This document shows, piece by piece, positions 44,601-52,425 of a stretch of DNA of 64,000 nt. The notes under the pieces were generated by a model. It was given only the letters and a program-made list of their open reading frames with translations. It was not told where the DNA came from and searched no databases. The stretch comes from Orthonyx spaldingii (lineage: Eukaryota; Chordata; Aves; Passeriformes; Orthonychidae). Where the stretch lies: NCBI GenBank assembly GCA_013397795.1, contig VZTJ01001736.1:915832-979831 (forward strand), in the 5' to 3' direction. A program made the position numbers and the translations under genes. The first letter of the stretch is position 1; each line of letters begins with the position of its first letter.

Positions 44601-47600
44601 CCAGGCTGATCAAAGTATTCTTCTTATATAAGTATGGGGTGACCATATCACATGAAAAAAAACACAAGTAATTTTGTTTTTATTGTGACAGGTCAATGGA
44701 TGAATTACAGAAAACAAAACAGTAAGATCTGCTTTAACCATGAACTGCTGAACATGAACTATTACCCACAATGCCATGGATATAATGGTTAAGAGACCTA
44801 AACTTTGATGTCTGCCTCATCATTGTCTACACCTGAGCGAATCCCCTGTTACACTCAGAGAAAATCTTATTAATATAATTAATCAACCTTAAGAAAGCAG
44901 ATGGTTAGATTTAGTCAGATGAATCACGCCTGTGGTAGGTTGATTCTAGCCAGCAGTTAAGTACCCAGACAGCCACTCAGTCACTCACTCCTCCTCAAAC
45001 GATGGGGGAGAGAATTAGAAAAGTAAAAGTGAGAAAACTTGTCAGTCAAGATAGACAATTTAGAAAGTGAAAGAAAGAAAAGAAAGAAAGTTATGTAAAT
45101 GCAGTCATTCACCACCTCTCACAAGCATAGGATCAGAGAAAAAGCTGAGTTGGAAGGAATCTATCAAGATCATCAAGTCCAACTCCTGGCCCTGCACAGG
45201 ACAGCCCAAGAGTCACACCATGTACCTGAGAGCATGGTCCAGATGCTTCTTGAACTCGTGAAGACTTGGTGATGTGACGACTCCCTGGGGAGCGTTTTCC
45301 AGAGCGCAATCACCCTCTGAGTGGAAAACCTTTCCCTGATATCCAACCTAAATCTGTCCTGACTCAGTTTTCTCAAGTCCTGTCACTGGTCACCAGAGAG
45401 CAGAGATCAGTACCTGCGTCTCCACCTCCCCTCATGAGGAGGTTGAGGTCTCCCTTCAATCTCCTCTTCTCCAGGCTGAACAGACCAAGGCACCTCTGCT
45501 GCTCCTCATTTGACATCTCCTCAAGGCCCTTCACCATCCTCGTTACCCTCCTTTGGATGTTCTCTAATAACTTAATGTTCATTAACTCTTATCAACTAAG
45601 TCTTCATTGACAAGTGAAGAACACAAAAGCAGCTTGCTGAGAACTAGTTACCTGCACTGCAGACCCTTTGTTTTACTGGCACAATTTCAATTTAGAAAGA
45701 AAAAAAAAGATTAGGCACTTACGAGACATCTACATGGATCTAGCAATTGAATTTTTTTGCAAGGATGAGGGATACAGAATTAAATGGAAAGACTCTTCAC
45801 AGAATGACTGTTGATGGGTATTAATAAGTTTTAAAGGGAAAGGGAAGAGAGCAGTGAATGCTAATCCAAGAAGAAAATTTGGGATTTATTTTCTTAATTT
45901 AGAGACATCTTGCTCTGGTCTATTAATAACAGATTTTTGAGAAATTTTTGAGACAAATTATGTAGTGATTACCATGGATCATGCTGTTAATTTTAGATTC
46001 AAAGATTATTTTTTCAATCTTAGGTATCAAAGTAAGAGTAAGGGTTCTATGTCAGTATTATTAAATTATACTTGGAACTAATATTAAATACCTGGAACTG
46101 ATGAAGCCTGATTTCCTTTACTAGTTTGGACTTCTGGCTGACTGACCTTTCAGTCTGAGACTTTGCAAGTTCAGCTGAACCTTTCCACCAATTGATGTAT
46201 CTGAAAGGGCTTTTTTTTTTAGAACTTGTAGGGTCTCATTCCTATGTGATAGTTTCATACATTTTTTAGAAACATAATTATCTTTGACACTTCTTTCTCC
46301 ATATTCTGTGGAAGTAGATAAAGGACTGTAAAACTAGAGGACACATACAGAGACAATACAGGTATTGTCCCAATAGGTAAACAGGATGTAAGAGTGCAGC
46401 AGTGAATTTTGGGACTCCCGAATTAATATTTATTTGTTGTTTTTAGCAGACAATGAGACAATTATAGGAACACTTGCAGAATGACTGCTTGGTTTCAGCA
46501 ATGACTCTTTCATCACAAATGCCAAGCAGCACATCATGATAACCCCATGTCTTTCCTTCCCATCTTGCTACACCCCTTGGACCCCTCTTCTCCAGGCCAG
46601 TTTTGTTGCTTTCACTATGACACAGTTAGGACAGTGAATTTCATCTTTTCTTCCTTACTATAATAAGAGAAATCAGCAATTTTATCTAAAATTTATATTA
46701 GAAGATGGAACACAAAGATATTACACCAGATCAGAGCAGCTGCCAACCTGAATAGTCTGAGTATGACCAATGCCAGATGAGTAAGAAATCCCACAGAAGG
46801 AAATTGTGAAAAACACAGCTCATTTGGAAGGCCTTTCTTAATTATTCTCAAGGTACTGGACTGCTTTCTACCCTGGAGTCTGCAGCTTTCATCACTCTGA
46901 AAACTGTTGCATACGAATACAACGATACATTTTTCCAAATACTTCCATAACTCAGATTTATTTTCTTGTACTTGACTTTGCTTAAACCTGTTGCTGAGGT
47001 GACACTATGTTCAACAAGTCAATTATCACCAGTTACCTTTTTTCCTACTATTATTAGAGTTTCTGCCTTGCATTTCACCACAAAATTTCTTGGTTTATCT
47101 TATGGGTGGAAGGAAACAGTCACAAATTTGGGGTTTTTTTTGCTTTGTGCTATAAAACAAATGGAACTTTTTTTCATGCATAAATCTTTCTGTGAAAATA
47201 TTAGGATAGTTCTGGTAATTGGAATGCTTATGACACTAGGGAAAGAGCTAATAGCTTGCGTTCAAATTAAAGCACCACAAACATGATGAAATGCTTTTGT
47301 CTCTAACTCTCTTCCTACTTCATCCCCTAAAACAATTTCAAAATCTTGAGAAGCAGCAAGTAGAAAGAAAAAACAGATCAGCAGGAGGGAAGGGTTTCGA
47401 TATATTTCTTTTTAAATAGCATAAAATAAGGAGAAAATCGTTTCTAGAGTACTTAAAAATAAGGTAGAAAACACAAACCTGTATTTTCTATCTTCACTGA
47501 GTCTTCTTAAATTTATCTGTTACATTAAACAACTTCTAAGAACAAGAGTAAAACATGAAAATCCTGGCTAGAACTACCAACAGTGCAGAAATGCTGTTTA

Positions 47601-48920
47601 GCATAGCATTTTTGATTAATTTCAAGGTACTGTTATTAGCAACATTTTAATTACAATTGTTGCATACACACATATCAGTGCAAGTAGATACTTTGCAGAG
47701 TTATGGTATTAAGGTTCTAAAAGTTAAATCACGCCAATGCAGATGTTCCTAATTACTTTAAAAGCACAAATATTTACACAAATCATTTGTTTCCAGCTCC
47801 AGCATAACGCAATTAAAAGTGTTTACAATTTAACAACATGAAAGATAGCTAAGCATAGCTAATACAGAAGACTGTTAAACAATATATGTCATTCCCACGA
47901 AGGAAGGAGTTAAAGTCATCTGAGATAAGAAGCTGTGATTTGTCTGAGACAAATATAGGATATTGTCATAAGAAGGTGACACTATCAAAGACACATCAAA
48001 AACTGACAAAAGCACTTATTTCCTCATAGCAATCACTTTTCTAAGCAAGATGACTGGAACTTAAGTTTTCTGCAGGTCACTGTGCAGGGTTTGGGGAGTT
48101 TTTACTTTTTCTTCTTTTTTTTTCCTTTTTTTTTTAAGCTGTAAAATGGAGTATAGCTCCACCCTTACTTTGTATTGCTTCTGGAAAAGAGGTGTGGTAG
48201 GTAATGCAATACAGCATTAAATCAGCACACAAGCTATGGATGCCACAGATCCCCTCCCTGGATAATGTCTCTGGCAGAAACAGTCTTTATGCACAGAAAG
48301 TTGTGAATTTTCCTGCTGTGTTTTGGAATTTTACAGGTAATGGTATCATGAACATGTTTCTTCCAGAATAGCTTATCTTATAGTGAAATTATGATTTAGT
48401 TATATTTTGTTTTCCACGTGAAACGGAGAAAAAGGTGGCCATTTCACTGATAAAATATTGTATATAACCATATCCTGCATGAATAGAGTTACTGCTGTCT
48501 CACCTTCTATATTAAAGGTTTGAAAAATTGTCAGAGGTATGGGATAAATAGTAAAGTTCCACAGAAATTAAGTACAATAACACAATGCATTTCTATCCAC
48601 ATTTGTACATCCACTGTATACATGAGTTAAGACTATACATTTTTCCTTATATTTTTATTTAGATTCAATCAACATGAGATATGACCAGAAAAATTCAAAA
48701 TATTAATCTGAAATGAGTTAACTGTACCTTGAGTCACCTGTTGGATGGCTAGCATCATCCCAGAAACTGTATCAGGAACCAAATTTTCCTTCCAGTTGTA
48801 GACAGGTACCCATTTCAAGATAGGCAGCCTTCTCATACACCAGGCTTTGATATCTTCAAAGCGAACAGCCTGGATCTTCCTCCAGACTGTGATTCTTTTC
48901 CTTTTTGCCCCTGTCATCAT
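5447..48920 (-). CDS. SLC26A7: SLC26A7 anion exchanger, coding exons 1-10 (partial, 3' end outside window)
   Basis: Ten exons joined on the minus strand give 438 codons, open throughout, all bounded by AG acceptors and GT donors with matching phases. The product matches the SLC26 (SulP) family and specifically SLC26A7: N-terminal MTGAKRK, then LPILKW, ENLVPDTVSGMMLAIQQVTQ, the family signature region PVFGLYGSFFPVIVYAIFG, and AAAMGRTALLYSTGAKTQ. SLC26A7 is a plasma-membrane Cl-/HCO3- exchanger or chloride channel, known in mammals from kidney intercalated cells, gastric parietal cells and thyroid follicular cells, where its loss causes hypothyroidism. The mammalian protein is about 656 residues, so roughly two thirds is here. 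The last membrane segments and the STAS domain must lie beyond base 1. No frameshift or stop was seen, so the locus looks functional. Assignment to A7 rather than another SLC26 paralogue rests on near-continuous similarity recalled over all ten exons. Confidence 0.95.
5543..7009 (-). other. SLC26A7 intron 9
   Basis: Intron of 1467 bp with GT and AG ends on the minus strand. It contains a pyrimidine-rich stretch near 5886-5920 (short C and CT runs) and AT-rich DNA otherwise. No repeat family or other gene was recognised. Confidence 0.85.
7010..7087 (-). CDS. SLC26A7: SLC26A7 coding exon 9 (residues 381-406)
   Basis: The exon is 78 nt, 26 codons, between acceptor ttgttttag and donor ATG|GTACGG, phase 0 at both ends. 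It encodes VACLISCVLIFVVIYTIGPM then LCWLPM, a single hydrophobic helix plus the L-P-M/L turn conserved before the next SLC26 helix. It is too short to appear as a sizeable open frame and was placed by phase and by similarity to mammalian VACLISCIFVLIVIYAIGP. Confidence 0.92.
7088..10346 (-). other. SLC26A7 intron 8
   Basis: Intron of 3259 bp. Its only recognised content is an antisense CR1 at about 9219-9515 and a short direct repeat of AGACAAGTTGTTAAAA near 7943-7982. A 79-codon frame at 8674-8913 has no recognisable family features. Confidence 0.85.
9219..9515 (-). repeat. CR1 LINE 3' fragment, antisense
   Basis: The plus strand reads TCATTGAATCATAGACTG, GGTTAGAAGAGACCTTTAAG, GTCATCAAGTCCAACC and later TTTCTCTGGGCAGTCTA and CTTGTTCTGTCACTTGTTAC, the block order of an antisense avian CR1. 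About 300 bp survive. A 112-codon plus-strand frame at 9084-9422 lies over this repeat and is not a gene. Confidence 0.9.
10347..10460 (-). CDS. SLC26A7: SLC26A7 coding exon 8 (residues 343-380)
   Basis: The exon is 114 nt, 38 codons, between acceptor ctttgcag and donor CAG|GTAACG, phase 0 at both ends. It reads EFLAHGLSNVIPSFFFCIPS then AAAMGRTALLYSTGAKTQ. This is the SulP N-Q-E-(L/F)-x-A-x-G-x-x-N core with the TM10 segment that forms the second half of the anion site, ending in the T-G-x-K-T-Q hallmark. Compared with the mammalian sequence as I recall it (NIVSS, RTAGLYS), this copy has NVIPS and RTALLYS. Those are ordinary substitutions, not loss of a motif. Confidence 0.94.
10461..12511 (-). 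other. SLC26A7 intron 7
   Basis: Intron of 2051 bp. Part of it (about 11220-11480) is somewhat more GC-rich and contains 68-93 codon frames on the minus strand, but no domain, splice pattern or repeat family could be assigned. I see nothing supported here beyond intron. Confidence 0.8.
12512..12659 (-). CDS. SLC26A7: SLC26A7 coding exon 7 (residues 293-342)
   Basis: The exon is 148 nt between acceptor ttgttatag and donor CAG|GTAAAG. Its first base completes the split glycine codon, and it ends in phase 0. It encodes [40 protein letters not shown] and FKYTVDDNQ. The [16 protein letters not shown] stretch is the conserved SLC26 helix (TM8). The K-x-x-Y-x-x-D-x-N-Q-E motif continues into exon 8 and marks the turn to TM9/TM10. 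Confidence 0.95.
12660..14219 (-). other. SLC26A7 intron 6
   Basis: Intron of 1560 bp, AT-rich. No repeat family, RNA gene or exon recognised. Confidence 0.85.
14220..14302 (-). CDS. SLC26A7: SLC26A7 coding exon 6 (residues 266-293)
   Basis: This short exon is 83 nt between acceptor atcaatag and donor AAAGG|GTAATG, entering in phase 0 and leaving in phase 2. It reads IIATSIACYYADMEYVYGIE then VVGNIPKG, equivalent to the mammalian IIAASFACYCTNMENTYG region as recalled. The GNIPKG/GxIPxG motif is the SulP hallmark (V-G-x-I-P-x-G) just before TM8. The exon is too short to stand out as an open reading frame and was found by filling the gap between exons 5 and 7. Confidence 0.93.
14303..15649 (-). 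other. SLC26A7 intron 5
   Basis: Intron of 1347 bp between the acceptor of exon 6 and the donor of exon 5. No repeat family or additional exon recognised. Confidence 0.85.
15650..15802 (-). CDS. SLC26A7: SLC26A7 coding exon 5 (residues 215-265)
   Basis: The exon is 153 nt, 51 codons, between acceptor cactgtag and donor TTG|GTAAGT, phase 0 at both ends. It encodes IYAYVFENIRSVQLEALLLS, then LLSIVVLVLVKELNEKFQRN and IKVVLPIDLLL. The first half is a short amphipathic stretch and a very hydrophobic helix. The KELNEKFQR stretch is a basic/acidic cytoplasmic loop before the next helix. The exon sits in a longer open frame that reads into both introns, so length alone would overpredict it; the splice sites and family match set the limits. 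Confidence 0.95.
22020..22660. mobile_element. Possible LTR-retrotransposon remnant (solo LTR-like)
   Basis: A block of higher GC content stands out in the AT-rich intron. It runs from the GGAACATTCCCTACCTG area through GAGGCTCTCCGAGCTCTTCT, the (AC)n run and CTCGAGGTGCAACCCCTGCC to a diffuse AT-rich tail. The block style resembles avian endogenous-retrovirus LTR sequences as I recall them. I could not identify paired LTRs, a primer site or coding remnants, and both boundaries and orientation are uncertain. Confidence 0.35.
22337..22362. repeat. (AC)13 microsatellite
   Basis: Thirteen uninterrupted AC units, a likely polymorphic dinucleotide repeat within the LTR-like block. Confidence 0.97.
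23401..23565 (-). CDS. SLC26A7: SLC26A7 coding exon 4 (residues 160-214)
   Basis: The exon is 165 nt, 55 whole codons, between acceptor ccttttag and donor CAT|GTGAGT, phase 0 at both ends. It encodes [39 protein letters not shown] and LGMKMPYISGPLAFFH, matching the conserved SLC26A7 segment around TM5. The P-V-I-S-A-x-T-T-G-A-A pattern corresponds to the SulP family motif of a proline-containing helix followed by a small-residue turn. The frame stays open for a few codons into the intron, but the GT donor and the next exon's IYAYVFENI define the end. Confidence 0.95.
26635..26677. repeat. A43 homopolymer
   Basis: An uninterrupted run of 43 A followed by GAGAGAAAAAG. It could be the tail of a retroposed RNA, but the preceding sequence (ending GTGTGATTCCTT) matched nothing I know and CR1 elements do not end in poly-A. 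Read length in such a run is unreliable. Confidence 0.95.
30271..30315. repeat. Imperfect 25 bp-period duplication with AATAAA in each unit
   Basis: GTCATAATCCAATAAAAGAA at 30271-30290 recurs as GTCATAAACGAATAAAAGAA at 30296-30315. Each unit contains an AATAAA hexamer on the plus strand. No gene upstream of it was recognised, so use as a polyadenylation signal is unproven. Confidence 0.8.
31154..31326 (-). CDS. SLC26A7: SLC26A7 coding exon 3 (residues 102-159, TM3-TM4)
   Basis: The exon is 173 nt, entered in phase 1 from acceptor tttttttatag and leaving in phase 0 at CAG|GTTGGT. It encodes TFALTSLISANAVERLVP, a hydrophilic loop RTNFTANNNSGILGLSEF, then EMQRIGVAAAVSFLGGIIQ entering the next helix. 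The loop carries two N-glycosylation sequons (N125-F-T and N130-N-S), as expected for an extracellular loop of SLC26 proteins. Reading the opposite strand gives a 63-codon frame that is only a shadow of this exon. Confidence 0.95.
31826..32870 (-). repeat. Old CR1-type LINE, antisense, with reverse-transcriptase remnants
   Basis: Read on the minus strand, the block contains a degraded reverse-transcriptase region. It shows NPGNYRPV near 32795, then after an interruption a frame with VNKHMEKG and DKVPHQRLPKKLSC (about 32380-32512), the CR1 RT pattern around F-D-K-V-P-H-Q-R-L. The lower end (31826-32240) matches the antisense 3' UTR of old sauropsid CR1 families (CTATGTCAGACCAATGCTCC, CCTCCACAATGTCCTCTGAG). 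The distance between the RT motifs and the 3' end is too short for an intact element, so an internal deletion is likely. Not functional. Confidence 0.75.
32605..32765 (+). repeat. CR1 LINE 3' end, sense, inserted in the older CR1
   Basis: The stretch CATCCCTGGAAGTGTTCAAG, GGTCTAGTGGACAGTGTCCC, CATGGCAGAGGAGTTGGA, GATCTTTAAGGTTCCTTCCA and a tail of GATTCTAAGATTC follows the CR1 3' end in order. It lies between two parts of an older antisense CR1 reverse-transcriptase region, so it is the younger insertion. Confidence 0.88.
34342..34379. repeat. Exact 19 bp tandem duplication
   Basis: The unit ACAACACTAGGACACTAAC occurs twice back to back with no mismatch. It could be a recent slippage event or an assembly artefact. 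Confidence 0.95.
35551..35661 (-). CDS. SLC26A7: SLC26A7 coding exon 2 (residues 65-102, TM1-TM2)
   Basis: The exon is 111 nt between acceptor ctatag and the strong donor GTAAGTG, phase 1 at both ends. It reads G-LAFAVLSSVHPVFGLYG followed by SFFPVIVYAIFGMGRHVAT, the sulfate-transporter signature region of the SLC26/SulP family. Where many SLC26 members have a G-T-S-(R/K) turn after TM2, this protein has GMGRH. I recall GMGHH in mammalian SLC26A7, so this is a family-specific feature rather than damage. TM1 and TM3 line the anion site in SLC26 structures, so the exon contributes to the transport core. Confidence 0.95.
44931..45105 (+). mobile_element. LTR fragment of an avian endogenous retrovirus-like element
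   Basis: The segment begins TGTGGTAGGTTGATTCTAGC and continues CACTCAGTCACTCACTCCTC, GGGGGAGAGAATTAGAAAAG and TAAAAGTGAGAAAACTTGTC. This is the block order I recall from the 5' part of a common avian LTR family. Only the first part of the LTR survives; it ends in a GAAA-rich tract. No retroviral coding remnant adjoins it. Confidence 0.6.
45063..45090. repeat. GAAA-rich simple repeat
   Basis: An imperfect (GAAA)n tract at the end of the LTR-like fragment, probably grown from an A-rich part of it. Confidence 0.8.
45125..45585 (-). repeat. CR1 LINE 3' part, antisense, with ORF2 C-terminal remnant
   Basis: About 460 bp of antisense CR1. The plus strand shows AGTTGGAAGGAATCTATCAA, GATCATCAAGTCCAACTCCT, CCCTGATATCCAACCTAAAT and CTCTTCTCCAGGCTGAACAG. 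The minus strand at 45373-45582 keeps an open frame with NIQRRVTRMVKGLEEMSNEE and LGLFSLEKRRLKGDLNLL, the C-terminus of CR1 ORF2. It is the best preserved repeat in the window, but 5' truncated and without the catalytic domain, so it is not mobile. Confidence 0.95.
48112..48137. repeat. T-rich tract
   Basis: Runs of 10 T separated by CC and C. On the minus strand this is an A-rich run with no attached element that I can name. Confidence 0.8.
48728..48920 (-). CDS. SLC26A7: SLC26A7 coding exon 1 (residues 1-64, start codon)
   Basis: This exon encodes the cytoplasmic N-terminus and the beginning of the first membrane helix. Two adjacent ATG codons lie at 48918-48920 and 48915-48917. The second corresponds to the mammalian start (MTGAKRK), and both have A at -3, so either could be used. 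An in-frame TGA at 48948-48950, nine codons upstream, rules out an earlier start in this exon. The exon ends after one base of a glycine codon, followed by donor GTACAG (phase 1). The peptide runs through RRLPILKWVPVYNWKENL to AIQQVTQ, the conserved entry into SLC26 TM1. Confidence 0.95.
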
Positions 48921-49026
48921 TTTTACCCCACAAAAGCAGTGCCTCTGTCAGGAGAGTGCACAGTTGAGGAATCACCCTGATCTGCGTCAGTCTCCAGTTT
49001 TCTTCTTAGATTTTTCAGTTCCAAAA
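48921..49026 (-). other. SLC26A7: SLC26A7 5' UTR part of the first coding exon
   Basis: Upstream of the start codon the minus strand has 106 nt with an in-frame TGA (48948-48950) and no other ATG in frame. At 49027-49028 there is an AG preceded by a C-T-G and a run of 13 T, an excellent splice acceptor. This suggests that the exon begins at 49026 and is joined to an upstream non-coding exon, as I recall for mammalian SLC26A7. The alternative is an unspliced leader reaching a promoter at about 49.2 kb. Confidence 0.55.
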
Positions 49027-49238
49027 CTACAGAAAAAAAAAAAAATGAACAGAAGCACTTAAGATTTCTGCAGCTGTTCTGTAACTATACTCAGTGAAAG
49101 CACTTATTAAGTGCTTCAACCATATAAACAGCTACATGAAATGCAAGAACCATCTACAAAAACGATCACGTTTTCTGCTGTTTGCAAAAATTTGGTCTTT
49201 TCTCACGTTAGTTTGTGATTCTTTCCAGTAACTTCCCG

Positions 49239-49247
49239 CTTTATATC
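49239..49247 (-). promoter_or_regulatory. Candidate TATA box upstream of SLC26A7
   Basis: On the minus strand there is GATATAAAG, about 320 bp upstream of the start codon. It is flanked on its upstream side (about 49330-49430) by DNA that is visibly more GC-rich than the surroundings. A start site about 30 nt downstream would fall near 49210. This is position and motif evidence only. The strong acceptor at 49027-49028 argues that the main promoter may be farther away. Confidence 0.25.
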
Positions 49248-52200
49248 CCTGTAATGCTTGTGCTTTTGGCCTCATTCCAGTGGCAAAATGAGGTATTACT
49301 GGGTGTGTGTGCGATATAGGCTGGGCTATGCTAATCTGAGCAAGAAGTGCCCAGCAGAGCAGGCATCTCCCTGCCAAGCCCGGGAGAGCAGCCTCGTCTC
49401 TCCTGGGGGGAGCTTTTCTGGCCACAGGCAGAAGGCATTAAGACCTCAGCAGAGCTCATGCTAGAAGAATTGTCTTACTCCAGCAACATTTTGTCTCCTA
49501 AATGACAGTAAAAATCTTATTTATGTAGTAAATGCAGAACATCAGGTAGCAACAAGTCCTACCGAAAACATACACAGACTCTCTCTGCAGGCTGAAACCT
49601 CAAACTTAAGAGCAACAAGCTCAAAGTGCAGTGAAGGACTGCAAGGTGTCAGCTTCACATGGGAAGTGCCAAAAATTCTTGTGACAATCATTCTTCTTCA
49701 AAGCTAATCCTTTCTGCTCTTGGTTGTCCACTCAGCAAAGGCTCTCTCAGCACAGACAGTTCACTAAGTAACATTTGTTCTTGTAATAACGTCATGCACC
49801 TTGTGTACGATACAAAGTGCTCAGACACAAAGTGATAAGGGCATGGAAGAGCTTTAAATGTTCAGGCATTTAAATGCCTGCAGCAAGGGCACAGTAAGCT
49901 TTCCTCTAAGTTTTCTGTATCTGTGGATGGGAAAGAAATTTAAGTTAAAATGCAAGATCCTTGATATGGCTATACTGTCTTCCCAATCACTGTTCTGCAG
50001 TAAGCTATAAAAACAAATATATTTTTTAAATATTTCCATTTTTTAAGATATAAATTAATTTATATTTTATTGTTTTGATTAAGGCAAATAAAACTGAAGC
50101 GTGTTCCATCCAAAACAACTTTAGAAAAATGAGACTGCTTCCAAATACAACAGGTAGACTAGCACAAGGACAAATGCATCACAGTTCATTCTACTGAGTG
50201 ACATTCAGTTGATGTCTGCTACTGTGTCCCATAGCATTGCAAATGTAAAAAGAAAAGAAAGAGAAGGAAAGAATTTCTTAGCTTGAGACAGACCCTCACT
50301 TTTAATTATTCCTGGCATACTTATTCTTTGCCCTGCCCACCCATTAACAACATACACTTTTTAAAGACAGATATTCTTACTTCTCTTCATTAGAATAAAC
50401 TTCTAAGCATCTTCTTTTTTCGTTTGTAGTTTGTGTTTTTGGTGTTCTCTGGTTTTTTAACTTGAAAGTGCAGTTCAAGGACTTAATAAATAAGGTATTT
50501 TTGTCTACCGAGCATTTCACAACATAGATCTTTTCCTACTTTCAATAGCCAGAAGTAGACAGGAATCCTCACAGCTACAGTGAGAGCCACTCAGCAGTCA
50601 GGTGCTGCTTAGTTTTGATGAAATGTTCAGTACATCTAACTATAGTAGTATTTACAATGAAATGAAAATCAAAATACATTTCTACACATAGACATGCATG
50701 TGCAAAAACATACCCAAATATAGATACTTGTGTAAATGAGCCTAGCCCCTTTTTTAAAAAAAGTTTGCTAGAAGCTCTGAATATTCTGAAACGGGAAAAA
50801 AACCCCACATTAGGAAACCAAATAACCATCACTAAACACATAAGAACATATTCTCCATTCCTCAAACTTCTTGCACTGAAGTGCTGAAGATGTTTGAAAA
50901 AGTCTGTAATTGAGATTTCCCCACCTCCTATTTGCAGAGCCATTGAAATTGTACATTATCAACAGACTTTTGTCCCCCACCATCAACAGGGGACAGTATC
51001 TCTCTGTGGGTGTGTGTATGCATGAGTGCAAACATCTTAGAGCTGATGTGGAATTTGCGTGGAAACTCCAACAATTTTTTTGATAAGTAAAAAACTGCGT
51101 TATCCATAAATCTAAAGTTGATAACCCCACCACTATTGAAAAACATTCTTCATTGTAACTATGAAATTAATAACGTACTCTTAGTTAGCAATGACACAAA
51201 GCAACATTTCATTTACAAACCCCAAAAACATTAACATTTTTAAGGGAAAGTTATAGGTATGTATAACAAGCCTATACCTCACTACACAATATTACAACCT
51301 TTGAATCTTAAAGAAACATTAAAGCCCCTCCACTTTCCTAGAACACATCAGTAACCTACTGGAAACATGTTGTATCACATGCACATGATGTTTAAACTTT
51401 TTTCCATCAGCTGGTTTTCATTAGTTATAAATCTGTAATCAATACACTCCCCGACTATGCAGGTTTTTCATAGGTTGAGTTGTATCATGATGTACCTGAG
51501 CTACCAGAACTATGAGACCCTCTCTGCTCTGAAACAAGGGCATAAAACTTTGTTTTCTGGAACACCAAAGGATGAGCATGAGGAACCTTTGGTTTTATAG
51601 ATTTAAGTTAGTTTATTCACACACCCTCTTGTAATATTAGATGCTTCACAATTAGCTTTTTTGATAATCTTATACAAGTGAAACCTATTTTCAAGTGATT
51701 ACATAGTTGTTTGTTTGTTTGTTCTGGAAATGCACAAAAATATCATTCTGGTAGAATATTTATGTACAATGTTAAAAAGATAATTACCATAAGTCAAAAA
51801 TTAGAATATAGATAATATATAGCAGTAGATATTTATTGCATCATAGATCAGATATGATGGGATTTTAAAAAATGATTTACAACAGGTTCCAAAAAAAAAA
51901 TTGGATAACCTCTGTGGGGGCAGCCTGTATTTTCATCAGCTCCTCTAACATTTGCATGTATGGGAAGTTTATGGTGGATATGTGAAGAAAGGAGTTTTGA
52001 TTCTCTAGCTCTGGCCTCAAGGGATTAAAAAAAAAAAATCTAACACCTTACTCCAACTTAGACCTCAAAAGAAAAATTTCTGGCAAACTCTGACAGAGAA
52101 GCCCTAAACCCCACTTCATATGGAAGCAGATTTTGTAGGAAATCTTTGGATTATTGCATGAGAATTGCTTTTAGCCTTCACATAAACTGGCAGGTTCAAA

Positions 52201-52274
52201 AACTATACTTATGTTTACATATGCTCATAGAACTTAATTTAAGTTATTCACACCTAAGACAGGCATAGATGAAA

Positions 52275-52425
52275 ATAATGGAACATGTTGTGGAGTCTCC
52301 CTCACTGGAGATATTCAAGAACCATCTGGACACAATCCTGTGCCATGTGCTCTGGGACGACCCTGCTTGAGCAGGGAGGTTGGACCACTGTGGTCCCTTC
52401 CAACCTTAAACACTGTGATTCTCTA
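52275..52425 (+). repeat. CR1 LINE 3' end, sense
   Basis: The sequence GTGGAGTCTCCCTCACTGGA, ATTCAAGAACCATCTGGACA, CCCTGCTTGAGCAGGGAGGT and GGTCCCTTCCAACCTTAAAC followed by CTGTGATTCT is a typical CR1 3' terminus. The left edge is approximate. Confidence 0.9.

Larger units (their letters stand above)
35662..48727 (-). other. SLC26A7 intron 1 of the coding region
   Basis: The largest intron, 13,066 bp, between coding exons 1 and 2. Recognised content is an LTR-like remnant (44931-45105), an antisense CR1 (45125-45585), a GAAA-rich tract (45063-45090) and a T-rich tract (48112-48137). The longest chance frame is a 129-codon minus-strand frame at 38240-38629 with no recognisable family. I saw no alternative first exon of SLC26A7. 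Confidence 0.8.

Noticed and set aside
50575..50943. 122-codon minus-strand open frame upstream of SLC26A7
   Set aside because: No similarity to LRRC69 or any other family I know, and an overlapping frame of similar size argues for chance.
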